Below are positions 1 to 6,454 of a DNA stretch of 8,846 nt, piece by piece (within the stretch, counting starts at the first letter, position 1; each line of letters opens with the position of its first letter). Source of the DNA: Bdellovibrionales bacterium. GTDB lineage: Bacteria; Bdellovibrionota; Bdellovibrionia; Bdellovibrionales; UBA1609. Below the pieces are notes generated by a model. The model worked only from the letters and a program-made list of their open reading frames with translations. It did not search any database and was not told where the DNA came from. Location of the stretch: assembly GCA_027451425.1 (NCBI GenBank), contig DAIDJH010000054.1, positions 1 through 8,846 on the forward strand. The letters run 5' to 3'. Both the position numbers and the translations under genes were made by a program.

Positions 1-1737
1 GCCAGCATGGCGACAACCGGTTATGGCAGTGCGAACAGTAATGTAACGGCGGCTCCATATCCGGTTTCTGACCCAAGCAATAGCAACTCTATTTGTGGAG
101 TCATAACCCAATCGCAGTTTGTCAATTATATTTCAGTGGATCCGCAACAGCTTGCGCATAATGACTCGCTTATTGATACGCAAGGCCCGTTTGTCAGAAT
201 ATATGGCACAAATGGTTTTCAGTCGCTGAACGTGAGCACAACCGCGTCGAATGCGGTGGTCAGCTACACGTATTTGCCGGGAGTCGTTACGACAGCCACA
301 ACTCACGGTGTTGACGGCGTTGATTTTTTCTTTCGACAATTGCCGCAAAATTATTCGCCGCAAGACGCGTATGCCCGTCACGGTTTTGCATGTAGTGCTC
401 TGACTTCTCTACCTGTTCCATTTAGTTTGGTTGGTGAGCAGCCATCGAGTGCTGACACCGCGCCGGCCACGGCATTTGCCATGAGTTACACATTGAACCT
501 GCCCTCGGGTGACATCACGGGCGCGCCATACGGTTCGCAGATTATTGCGTGTCCTTATAGAGTGACCGCTGCGGGCAAAGAATATTTCGAGGGAGGTGCG
601 GAGAATAACGGGTATTTTAACGGTGGCGGTTCTTCTCTCCCCGTGGCGACGCAATTTCAACTTTTCGACATGAAAGGGAATTTGCTGGCCATAAACGGTA
701 GCGTCGGTTCGATGAATGTGGCTAGCGGCACATGTACCCCAGTTGTGTTATCGGGCACGGATGCAATGGGTAACCCCGCGATGATGCCGCCGCCGCAAAA
801 TATATCTGTGGCTGCTCCTACGGGAACTGTCTATATGGATTCTGCGTGTTCTATGTCGATTACGAGTACGCTGTATAGCACATCTGCGTCTCCACCGACA
901 CCGTCGGGCGGGCCGAGCGGTGGTTATCAGCTTTACATTAAACCGGCAGCCAGTGCGACCATTTCATTTGCGGATACGGTCGATTATGGTGCGCCAAATG
1001 TCAGTGTAACCGCGAATGTGCAAACGATTTCGCCAACGATTTCGACATGGATCACCACTCCACCTGTCGTCTACGAATACGGTTGTTATCCCATCACGGC
1101 ACTCATGGTTGATACAACAACGTTGCTGCCATCATATTTGTCAGGCTATAGCGCGCCCTCTTGGTCGGCGCCCACGGGTTCGGCTTTTTATACGGACTCG
1201 AATTGTCAATCTCCGTTAAGCTTGGCCCCATCGACTTTTCCAACGAACAGTGCAACATCTACGGAATATTTTGAAGTGACGGCCGCTGGAGTGTCAGGCC
1301 CTGCATCGACAACGCTTTCGATGGCGCCGGCAACGGGAGCGATAAATTCCACCAATTCCGTTTCGGTTTACGCCCCCGGGATGCCGCAAAGTTTGGGTTT
1401 TGTGCTGAATAATGCCGCATCGACTCCGGCCATGTTTGCCACTGTTTCACCCGGTGTTTCGAGCGGCCCGATCGCCGTCCAAGTACAAGACTCGAACGGC
1501 CATGCCACGCCCGTTTCAATCGCAACGACGGTCACTTTGACGGCCACGTTAGGGACAATCTACTCATGGTCGTCGAGTTCAGGTTGTTCAGCTACAGCGA
1601 TAACGTCGGTTACAATTTCGGCTAGTCAACCGCGCGCGGTATTCTGCTACACGGCGCCGACTTCCGTTGGCGGTTACACGATCAATGCCATGGCGGGCTC
1701 AAGTCTTTCGGGTGTTTTGAATGTGAGCGTGCCGTAG
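1..1737 (+). CDS. Large Ser/Thr-rich modular surface or secreted protein, 5' partial
   Basis: The reading frame is open from base 1, and the first ATG (base 7) has no visible ribosome site and no signal peptide after it. This is therefore most likely the C-terminal ~578 residues of a longer protein. I do not recognise a named family. The sequence is rich in Ser, Thr, Ala, Gly, Pro and Val, has few charged residues and reads as short beta strands, as in exported Ig-like or adhesin-type proteins. Counting from the ATG at base 7, related modules recur at about residues 243-338, 360-457 and 460-576. Each contains a Gly-Thr/Ser...Tyr...Asp/Ser...Cys stretch. In the first two modules a second Cys lies 38 or 40 residues earlier (C243/C281, C360/C400), which suggests disulfides. 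The third module has C527 and C547 instead. No anchor or sorting signal is visible at the C-terminus, which ends in a beta-strand-like Leu-Asn-Val-Ser-Val-Pro. Role unknown; an extracellular or outer-surface location is inferred. Confidence 0.85.
   Translation, partial: ASMATTGYGSANSNVTAAPYPVSDPSNSNSICGVITQSQFVNYISVDPQQLAHNDSLIDTQGPFVRIYGTNGFQSLNVSTTASNAVVSYTYLPGVVTTATTHGVDGVDFFFRQLPQNYSPQDAYARHGFACSALTSLPVPFSLVGEQPSSADTAPATAFAMSYTLNLPSGDITGAPYGSQIIACPYRVTAAGKEYFEGGAENNGYFNGGGSSLPVATQFQLFDMKGNLLAINGSVGSMNVASGTCTPVVLSGTDAMGNPAMMPPPQNISVAAPTGTVYMDSACSMSITSTLYSTSASPPTPSGGPSGGYQLYIKPAASATISFADTVDYGAPNVSVTANVQTISPTISTWITTPPVVYEYGCYPITALMVDTTTLLPSYLSGYSAPSWSAPTGSAFYTDSNCQSPLSLAPSTFPTNSATSTEYFEVTAAGVSGPASTTLSMAPATGAINSTNSVSVYAPGMPQSLGFVLNNAASTPAMFATVSPGVSSGPIAVQVQDSNGHATPVSIATTVTLTATLGTIYSWSSSSGCSATAITSVTISASQPRAVFCYTAPTSVGGYTINAMAGSSLSGVLNVSVP
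733..1020 (+). repeat. Cys-bracketed beta module 1 of the surface protein
   Basis: Residues 243-338, counted from the ATG at base 7. It opens with Cys-Thr-Pro, has a Gly-Thr-Val-Tyr-Met-Asp-Ser-Ala-Cys core (G273 to C281), then a Tyr-Gln-Leu-Tyr strand and closes with Val-Ser-Val-Thr-Ala. It matches module 2 in order and spacing, although the DNA sequences have diverged. Confidence 0.6.
1084..1377 (+). repeat. Cys-bracketed beta module 2 of the surface protein
   Basis: Residues 360-457, counted from the ATG at base 7. It opens with Cys-Tyr-Pro, has a Gly-Ser-Ala-Phe-Tyr-Thr-Asp-Ser-Asn-Cys core (G391 to C400), then Glu-Tyr-Phe-Glu-Val and a closing Ser-Val-Ser-Val-Tyr strand. The Ala-Pro-Thr-Gly before the core is also found before the module 1 core. 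Confidence 0.6.
1384..1734 (+). repeat. Divergent third beta module of the surface protein
   Basis: Residues 460-576, counted from the ATG at base 7. The core Gly-Thr-Ile-Tyr...Cys (G516 to C527) is two or three residues longer than in modules 1 and 2. The upstream Cys is missing, and a Cys at 547 sits in the Val-Phe-Cys-Tyr strand. The region before the core (about 478-512) resembles an Ig-like strand set with Val-Gln-Val-Gln-Asp-Ser-Asn-Gly. Confidence 0.45.
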
Positions 1738-1740
1738 AAT

Positions 1741-1754
1741 TGCCGGTCGCGGCA
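1741..1754 (+). terminator. Weak hairpin after the surface-protein gene
   Basis: TGCCG and CGGCA form a perfect 5-bp GC-rich stem around a GTCG loop, 3 bases after the stop codon. The following TGTTTTAC is only a poor U-tract, so intrinsic termination would be weak at best. The position, between a stop codon and the next promoter, is the main support. Confidence 0.3.
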
Positions 1755-1773
1755 CGAGCATGATGTTTTACTC

Positions 1774-1803
1774 TTGACCCTCAAATCATTGCCTTAAGAT
1801 AAT
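1774..1803 (+). promoter_or_regulatory. Sigma70-like promoter for the leucine dehydrogenase operon
   Basis: A TTGACC -35 box (1774-1779; 5 of 6 to consensus) and a GATAAT -10 box (1798-1803; 5 of 6) are separated by 18 bp. Transcription would start near 1810 and leave a leader of about 40 bases before the ATG at 1850. TAAGAT at 1795-1800 is an alternative -10 with a less favourable 15-bp spacer. This is the only convincing promoter upstream of the five-gene operon. Confidence 0.6.
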
Positions 1804-1837
1804 AGCCTCCGCACAAGATAGCGAGCGATCGCACAAA

Positions 1838-1842
1838 GGGGG
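1838..1842 (+). promoter_or_regulatory. Strong ribosome binding site of leucine dehydrogenase
   Basis: A purine run, AAAGGGGG (1835-1842), ends 7 bases before the ATG at 1850. It supports that start and suggests that the first gene of the operon is translated strongly. Confidence 0.65.
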
Positions 1843-1849
1843 CTAGCCT

Positions 1850-2977
1850 ATGAACACGTTTGAACTCATCGAAAAGCATGGTGACGATCATGAGCAGATC
1901 GTTTTTTGCCGCAACAAAGAAGCGGGGCTTCGTGCGATTATCGCCATCCACAATACCGCATTGGGCCCGGCGCTTGGTGGCACGCGCATGTGGAATTACA
2001 AATCCGAAGAAGAAGCGCTGATCGATGTTTTGCGATTGTCGAGAGGGATGACCTACAAAGCGGCGGTGGCTGGTTTAAATCTGGGTGGCGGTAAGGCCGT
2101 CATCATCGGTGATTCTAAAACGCAAAAAACTGAAGAGATGTTTCGGGCTTTCGGGGCATACGTGAATTCGCTCAACGGTCAATACATCACGGCTGAAGAT
2201 GTCGGTACAACCGTAAAAGACATGGAGTATTTGTTTATGGAAACTCCCTACGTCACTGGCATCCCGGCGGCGTTCGGTGGGTCGGGTGATCCCAGCCCGT
2301 ACACGGCGCACGGCGTGTTCATGGCGATCAAGGCGTCGGTCAAAGAGAAATTGCAGAGCGATACGGTGTCAGGCCTACGTGTGAATGTGCAGGGGTTGGG
2401 CAACGTCGGCCGCCATTTAGTCGAATTTCTCGTACAAGAGGGCGCGCAGGTGAATGTGGCCGACATAGATACCGAGAAGGTTAAGGCGTTGACAAAAAAG
2501 CTCCCCGATTTGCGCGTGTTGGGGAGTGACGAAATTGTGACAAGCGAGTGCGATGTGCTGGCACCTTGCGCTTTAGGCGCGGTGATCAACGATCAAACAA
2601 TTGGCCGGCTCAAATGCAAAATCGTCTGCGGGGGAGCGAATAACCAACTGGCGGAATCGCGTCACGGCGATGCGCTTCGTGAACTTGGCATTTTGTATGC
2701 GCCCGATTATGTCGCCAATGCCGGCGGTCTTATGAACGTTTTTGTTGAGCTTGAGGGCTATTCATCCGATCGCGCTTTTGATAAAACCAAGCAGGTGTAC
2801 GAAAACATGATGTCTGTGTTCAAAATGGCGAAAGAAGAAAATATCTCAACTCATATCGCCGCGAACCAAGTGGCTGAAAATCGCCTAAATAAAATTGGTG
2901 CATTACGCAAACATTATCAGGGTAGAACGGCCCGTCCGCACTCCACACTAAAAGAAATCGTTTTACGGAGATCATAA
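1850..2977 (+). CDS. ldh: Leucine dehydrogenase (Glu/Leu/Phe/Val dehydrogenase family)
   Basis: 375 residues, close to the ~365 of Bacillus-type leucine dehydrogenases. It catalyses NAD-dependent reversible oxidative deamination of leucine and other branched-chain amino acids to 2-oxo acids and ammonia in the cytoplasm. The N-terminal dimerisation domain carries Gly-Pro-Ala-Leu-Gly-Gly-Thr-Arg-Met-Trp (39-48), the substrate-binding Lys70 in Met-Thr-Tyr-Lys and the catalytic Lys82 in Gly-Leu-Asn-Leu-Gly-Gly-Gly-Lys. Asp117 follows in Ala-Glu-Asp-Val-Gly-Thr. The Rossmann domain has Gly-Leu-Gly-Asn-Val-Gly (182-187) and an acidic Asp205 at the end of the next strand, typical of NAD rather than NADP use. 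Ala-Pro-Cys-Ala-Leu-Gly-Ala (238-244), Gly-Gly-Ala-Asn-Asn-Gln (261-266) and Asn-Ala-Gly-Gly (290-293) are further family signatures. No catalytic residue is missing. It leads the operon behind a good promoter and ribosome site. The next ATG lies one base after its stop. A role in branched-chain amino acid use or in supplying precursors for branched fatty acids is possible. Confidence 0.95.
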   Translation: MNTFELIEKHGDDHEQIVFCRNKEAGLRAIIAIHNTALGPALGGTRMWNYKSEEEALIDVLRLSRGMTYKAAVAGLNLGGGKAVIIGDSKTQKTEEMFRAFGAYVNSLNGQYITAEDVGTTVKDMEYLFMETPYVTGIPAAFGGSGDPSPYTAHGVFMAIKASVKEKLQSDTVSGLRVNVQGLGNVGRHLVEFLVQEGAQVNVADIDTEKVKALTKKLPDLRVLGSDEIVTSECDVLAPCALGAVINDQTIGRLKCKIVCGGANNQLAESRHGDALRELGILYAPDYVANAGGLMNVFVELEGYSSDRAFDKTKQVYENMMSVFKMAKEENISTHIAANQVAENRLNKIGALRKHYQGRTARPHSTLKEIVLRRS

Positions 2978-2978
2978 A

Positions 2979-3758
2979 ATGACAAAGCCGCCAGTGAAGA
3001 CAGTGAGCCACCAAGACGACTCCACATTTGAATATAAACTTATCGATTTTTTCACCAACCAATGGCAAACGCTGGCGACGATCGCTTTGCTCGCCATCGT
3101 TGTTTTTGGGGGAGTTGTCAGTTACCGGTACTTCGAGCGCTCGAAAGAAAAGCAAGCCCAAGAGCAGCTCTATGTTTTGCAAAAAGCTTTAAAAGATAAA
3201 ACAAAAGAAATCACTCAGGTGCCGGCTGTGCAAAAGAGTGGCGATTCGGTTTCGGCCGCTCCCGCCGAACCGGTGAAGACGCCGGAAACTTTGGCGAAGA
3301 ACTACGGCGATATTTTGGCGAAATTTACGAAATTCATCAGCCGCCACCAAGGGCGAAAGGCGGCCTATATGGCGGCGATTCAAGCCGCCGCTTTGGCGGT
3401 CGATTACAAGGACTTTTCTCGTGCTGAAAGTGTTTTAAAAATGGTAATTAACGTACCCAGTCGACACGATCTGTTCTGGGGTTTAGTCAATGGTCAATAT
3501 ACGGGTGTGCTTATTCAAGAGGGTAAGTGCGAGCAAGCCATCCCGACCCTAAAAAAAATTGCCGACAATAAATCGCATGCATTTTTTCAGGCGCATGCGC
3601 TTTTGCGGTTAGGCGCTTGCTATATCAAAATGAAAAAGTACGACAAGGCAGAAGACGCTTTTGTGCGGATTCAAACGGACTTCCCCCAGTCGGAGGCGGC
3701 CTTTGAGGCGCGCGATTTGAAGAGACTCATCCTCATTCGTCGGGGTCAAAAATCTTGA
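2979..3758 (+). CDS. Inner-membrane TPR protein, YfgM-like
   Basis: 259 residues. A short cytoplasmic N-terminus (1-29) is followed by one hydrophobic segment (about 30-50). A charged Arg/Lys/Glu/Gln stretch and a Pro/Ala/Glu-rich linker (about 80-104) come next, then a helical soluble domain. That domain has TPR-like helix pairs at about 126-157, 165-196 and 203-236; the last (Ala-Leu-Leu-Arg-Leu-Gly...Tyr-Asp-Lys-Ala-Glu-Asp-Ala-Phe) is the clearest. This is the architecture of E. coli YfgM, a single-span ancillary SecYEG and chaperone partner with a periplasmic TPR domain. As in E. coli, the gene lies immediately upstream of bamB, which is the strongest support. A GGAG at 2967-2970 is 8 bases before the ATG, and the start is 1 base after the dehydrogenase stop. 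Family membership rests on architecture and context. A generic membrane TPR protein is the alternative. Confidence 0.8.
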   Translation: MTKPPVKTVSHQDDSTFEYKLIDFFTNQWQTLATIALLAIVVFGGVVSYRYFERSKEKQAQEQLYVLQKALKDKTKEITQVPAVQKSGDSVSAAPAEPVKTPETLAKNYGDILAKFTKFISRHQGRKAAYMAAIQAAALAVDYKDFSRAESVLKMVINVPSRHDLFWGLVNGQYTGVLIQEGKCEQAIPTLKKIADNKSHAFFQAHALLRLGACYIKMKKYDKAEDAFVRIQTDFPQSEAAFEARDLKRLILIRRGQKS

Positions 3759-4924
3759 TGGATATCCGCTTTTGCCGCATGCGCATTTTTTTCGCACTTG
3801 GTTGTGCGGCCGCGGCACTCTCAGGCTGCAGTTTGGTGAATTCCGGCTACCAAGATAAGCAGTTTATATTTATTCGACATTGGGTTCGTCACACGCCGAC
3901 CAAAGATTACGTCGGCTATCGCATCAGCCACGTGATGGAGCCGGTGATCGCCGGCAATCTCGTTATCGCCGGCAATGAATTCGACGGCATACGCGCATAC
4001 GATAAGCGGACTGGACAAGATAAATGGAAGCACCATATCGACGGCGGAGTGACGGCGAGCGCGCGGCTATACGATGGGACTCTATACTTCGGTGCAGGTG
4101 ACGGCTATTTTTACGCCTTAAACGCGCGCACCGGGAGAACGCGATGGAGATTCCCCATACGGTCTGAGGGGATTGGCGCTCCGCTGGTAACGCCAGACAC
4201 GGTGTATTTTTTGACAGGCACAAATTCCGCATACGCCGTCGATCGTAAGACCGGTAATCAAATTTGGGTTTATCCGCGGCAGGATAGCGCCAGCATCACG
4301 GTGCGCGGCGCGAGTGAGCCGACGCTTATCGGCGACAAATTGTACGCGGGGTTTAGTGACGGTTTTCTTGTGGCGCTCGATAAAACTCGCGGCACCATGG
4401 TGTGGGAGAAACAGTTGAACTCCGCCATTCGCTTTCGCGACGTCGATGCAAAACCGGTTCTAGATAGCGGACGGCTGTATGTTTCGAGTTACGACGGACG
4501 GATGTTTTGTTTAGATGAAAAGACCGGTCATACGATTTGGACGGACGATCAGGGCGGGTTCACCCCTGTCACGATAGTCGGTGATCGCATCTATTACTCC
4601 ACTTCAACTCATATGATACAGGCGCTTGATAAAGTATCAGGCAAGATTTTGTGGTCACGAAATTTGAAAGATACCGTAGCCACTCAGCCGGTCTATTATC
4701 GCGGCCTCGTTTTGTATGGGGAGTGGGATGGCCCGCTTGTCGCTGTCAACGCGCGAACGGGTAAAACTGTAGCCAAATATATCACTGGCATTGGCGTCAC
4801 CGCTATGCCGACCATTGACCCTAAAACTTCAATGGTTTACCTGAACACTCGCGATGCGAATTTATTCGCGTTGAAAATGAGTTTGAGATCGCCGATGAAA
4901 GACTGGCCGTGGATAGACAATTGA
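3758..4924 (+). CDS. bamB: Outer-membrane lipoprotein BamB-like PQQ-type beta-propeller
   Basis: 388 residues from the ATG at 3758, whose A is the last base of the upstream TGA stop. A TTG at 3755 would add one residue, and an ATG at 3779 would also leave a signal peptide. The signal peptide ends in a Leu-Ser-Gly-Cys lipobox (C24). Ser at +2 favours outer-membrane sorting. The mature protein is a run of propeller blades with repeated Ala-Leu/Val-Asp-x-x-Thr-Gly-x-x-x-Trp motifs, for example near 4000, 4125, 4240, 4385, 4520 and 4635, each followed by a Tyr-Phe/Tyr-Gly/Ser strand. BamB is a beta-propeller scaffold of the BAM complex, which inserts outer-membrane barrels, and E. coli BamB is similar in length (392). 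The YfgM-like neighbour supports BamB over a PQQ dehydrogenase, as does the absence of a catalytic domain. The upstream Shine-Dalgarno is weak (CGGGG, 12 bases away), so translation is probably coupled to the preceding gene. Confidence 0.85.
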   Translation: MDIRFCRMRIFFALGCAAAALSGCSLVNSGYQDKQFIFIRHWVRHTPTKDYVGYRISHVMEPVIAGNLVIAGNEFDGIRAYDKRTGQDKWKHHIDGGVTASARLYDGTLYFGAGDGYFYALNARTGRTRWRFPIRSEGIGAPLVTPDTVYFLTGTNSAYAVDRKTGNQIWVYPRQDSASITVRGASEPTLIGDKLYAGFSDGFLVALDKTRGTMVWEKQLNSAIRFRDVDAKPVLDSGRLYVSSYDGRMFCLDEKTGHTIWTDDQGGFTPVTIVGDRIYYSTSTHMIQALDKVSGKILWSRNLKDTVATQPVYYRGLVLYGEWDGPLVAVNARTGKTVAKYITGIGVTAMPTIDPKTSMVYLNTRDANLFALKMSLRSPMKDWPWIDN

Positions 4925-5277
4925 AAAACTTAGTAACGGGTCTTTGCCTCTATTGTTGCGTCGCCGTGTTGGTTTTGACCGGTTGTGCGTCGGGGCATTG
5001 CCGGGGCAGTCAACACACAAACGAAAAGCACGTATACGTGTTCAAACCCGACGGCAGTAAGCAATGCTCAAATATCAAAGGGGCGACGGTCGAAGCGATG
5101 GCGACTGAATTGTCGGCTGTGCAAATTTACTCCGAAGAAAATCGTTATGACGGCAAATTGCATCCGCAGGTTTGCGATTTCCCCACTGGCCGTGTGAATG
5201 TCTACGAAATTGGCGTGTCGGATTTACCGGCGGCGGAGAAGTTGGGGTTTAAATTATTAGATCCACAAAAGAAATGA
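4921..5277 (+). CDS. Small conserved-looking lipoprotein of unknown function
   Basis: 118 residues from the TTG at 4921, which overlaps the bamB stop as TTGA. A GTG at 4909 would add Met-Asp-Arg-Gln. I prefer the TTG because it gives a short Lys-led lipoprotein signal, has GTGGA 7 bases upstream and copies the 4-base overlap used at the next junction. The lipobox is Leu-Thr-Gly-Cys, with Ala at +2, so outer-membrane retention is expected. The mature part is about 97 residues with three more cysteines (C31, C53 and C89 in GTG-start numbering). It has a Phe-Lys-Pro-Asp-Gly-Ser-Lys-Gln-Cys motif, a helix with Glu-Ala-Met-Ala-Thr-Glu-Leu, a Pro-Gln-Val-Cys-Asp-Phe-Pro-Thr-Gly-Arg-Val-Asn-Val-Tyr-Glu-Ile stretch and a C-terminal Ala-Glu-Lys-Leu-Gly-Phe. 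A disulfide between C53 and C89 is plausible. I cannot assign a function. Its place between bamB and apt suggests an envelope role. Confidence 0.8.
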   Translation: MKNLVTGLCLYCCVAVLVLTGCASGHCRGSQHTNEKHVYVFKPDGSKQCSNIKGATVEAMATELSAVQIYSEENRYDGKLHPQVCDFPTGRVNVYEIGVSDLPAAEKLGFKLLDPQKK

Positions 5278-5789
5278 CTCTTGAATACATTCACCAACTC
5301 ATACGCGATGTGCCCGATTTTCCAAAACCCGGTATTGTGTTTAAAGATATCACTCCGATTCTTGAGCACGGCGAAGCATTCGGCGCGCTCACGCGTCATC
5401 TGGCGGAGCGGGTTCCGACCAACGTGAACAAAATAGTGGCAATCGAAAGTCGCGGATTTATTTTGGGCTCGGCGGTTGCGCAACATCTGCGGTGCGGGCT
5501 TGTGATCGTGCGAAAGCCAGGTAAGCTCCCGCGGGCGACTTTGCGCGAGAGCTACGATCTTGAATACGGCAGCGATGCGCTCGAAGTGCACGAAGATGCG
5601 CTTCGTTTGGGCGATCGAGTGGTGGTGATGGACGACGTGCTTGCCACTGGTGGAACTGCCGCTGCGGCTGAGCGTTTGTGCGAACGCATCGGCGCACAAG
5701 TTCTGACGTCAGTTTTTTTGATGGAAATTGAAGCCCTGTGCGGCCGCGAAAAGCTCAAAAATCCATTCGTGTCTCTTATTCGTGTTTAG
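5274..5789 (+). CDS. apt: Adenine phosphoribosyltransferase
   Basis: 171 residues, the normal Apt length. It converts adenine and PRPP to AMP and pyrophosphate in the cytoplasm for purine salvage. The N-terminus has the family signature Val-Pro-Asp-Phe-Pro-Lys-Pro-Gly-Ile-Val-Phe-Lys-Asp-Ile-Thr-Pro (13-28). Glu58-Ser-Arg-Gly-Phe (58-62) and Arg-Lys-Pro-Gly-Lys-Leu-Pro (80-86) follow. The PRPP-binding loop Val-Val-Val-Met-Asp-Asp-Val-Leu-Ala-Thr-Gly-Gly-Thr (116-128) is complete, with both acidic residues. The start ATG overlaps the lipoprotein stop (ATGA) and has only a weak purine-rich ribosome site, so translational coupling is likely. It is the last gene of the operon. No convincing terminator follows within the next 110 bases. 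Confidence 0.97.
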   Translation: MTLEYIHQLIRDVPDFPKPGIVFKDITPILEHGEAFGALTRHLAERVPTNVNKIVAIESRGFILGSAVAQHLRCGLVIVRKPGKLPRATLRESYDLEYGSDALEVHEDALRLGDRVVVMDDVLATGGTAAAAERLCERIGAQVLTSVFLMEIEALCGREKLKNPFVSLIRV

Positions 5790-5895
5790 ATTGCTTTCCT
5801 GTACCTGTTGTACGGTAAAAATCTCCACGTAAAACCATGGCAGTGTTCTTGCAGCAGTACTGTGACTGAGCAGTGAAACGCAGCCAAAATATGCT

Positions 5896-5899
5896 GGAG
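5896..5899 (+). promoter_or_regulatory. Ribosome binding site deciding the long start of the deaminase
   Basis: GGAG lies 5 bases before the ATG at 5905. It supports the version of the deaminase that carries the signal-peptide-like N-terminus, and it favours the ATG over the in-frame GTG at 5899, which would overlap this site. Confidence 0.5.
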
Positions 5900-5904
5900 T
5901 GGAA

Positions 5905-6450
5905 ATGTTCCAAAATAAAAAACGTAACATAATATTTAAAGGCGTTATCTATATTTTATGCGCAATGTGGACCTCACTTTACAATGCCGAGGCGTACCCG
6001 ATGCAACAAAATATCGATCATGAACGATTCATGCGGCAAGCAATTCGCGAAGCGCGACTCTCCAAAAATCTTCCGATCGGTGCCGTGATTGTGGTTGCAT
6101 CGACGGGTAATATCTTGGCGGCTGAGGCAAACGGAGCGCATCTCGACCCTACGCTCCACGCTGAAATTGCCGCGATTCAAAAGGCGGCACGAAGTAAAAA
6201 TGTTTCTTGGAAAGATTTGATCTTGTATTCAACGGCTGAACCGTGTCCGATGTGCCAGTCGGCCATATTATGGGCCGGCATCCCACGTGTGTACTATGGG
6301 AGTTCGATGTTGTTTCTTAAACAACAAGGTCTACCCCAGATCGATATCCGAGCCGTCGACGTTGTGTCAAAGACATCGTTTCGCAATATTGAAATACATG
6401 GCGGGCTTTTAGAAAAAGAGTGCAACGCGCTACTTCTTGGATATCTGTAA
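5905..6450 (+). CDS. Nucleoside/guanine-deaminase-type zinc enzyme with N-terminal signal peptide
   Basis: 181 residues from the ATG at 5905. Residues 34-181 form a CMP/dCMP-deaminase fold. The zinc and proton-shuttle motif is His85-Ala-Glu87, preceded by Asp-Pro-Thr-Leu. The second zinc motif is Glu-Pro-Cys114-Pro-Met-Cys117. Asp-Pro-Thr-x-His-Ala-Glu and Glu-Pro-Cys-Pro-Met-Cys resemble guanine deaminase and general nucleoside deaminases as much as tRNA adenosine deaminase TadA, so the substrate is undecided. Residues 1-30 look like a Sec signal: Lys-Lys-Arg, a hydrophobic core, then Ala-Glu-Ala before Tyr-Pro. Export to the periplasm is therefore possible, which is unusual for this family. 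A second start at ATG 6001 (Met33) also has a ribosome site and would give a cytosolic enzyme of 149 residues, the normal length. The gene follows apt by about 115 bases with no convincing promoter, and faces cdd with 4 bp between their ends. Confidence 0.9.
   Translation: MFQNKKRNIIFKGVIYILCAMWTSLYNAEAYPMQQNIDHERFMRQAIREARLSKNLPIGAVIVVASTGNILAAEANGAHLDPTLHAEIAAIQKAARSKNVSWKDLILYSTAEPCPMCQSAILWAGIPRVYYGSSMLFLKQQGLPQIDIRAVDVVSKTSFRNIEIHGGLLEKECNALLLGYL
5989..5992 (+). promoter_or_regulatory. Possible internal ribosome binding site for a short deaminase form
   Basis: GAGG lies 8 bases before the in-frame ATG at 6001. If used, it gives a leaderless cytosolic deaminase of standard length. Either this or the upstream GGAG may be the main start, or both may be used. 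Confidence 0.3.
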
Positions 6451-6454
6451 ACAG

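Noticed and set aside
133..660. Long antisense open frames inside the surface-protein gene
   Set aside because: They have no recognisable domain and no ribosome site, and they are explained by the codon bias of the real gene on the + strand.
1825..1848. Two 8-bp palindromes, GCGATCGC and GGCTAGCC, in the leader of leucine dehydrogenase
   Set aside because: They are short, mutually unrelated and not repeated at other intergenic sites. The second overlaps the ribosome site by chance as easily as by design.
3758..4924. PQQ-dependent dehydrogenase instead of BamB
   Set aside because: The repeats resemble PQQ blades, but the protein is a lipoprotein of BamB length without dehydrogenase active-site regions, and it lies next to a YfgM-like gene.
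5790..5904. Repeated CAGT/ACTG words, including the palindrome CAGTACTG (5855-5862), and a short CTGTAC/GTACGG stem after apt
   Set aside because: The stems are 4-6 bp, one with a wobble pair, and no U-tract follows. No convincing -35/-10 pair was found either, so I call neither a terminator nor an operator.
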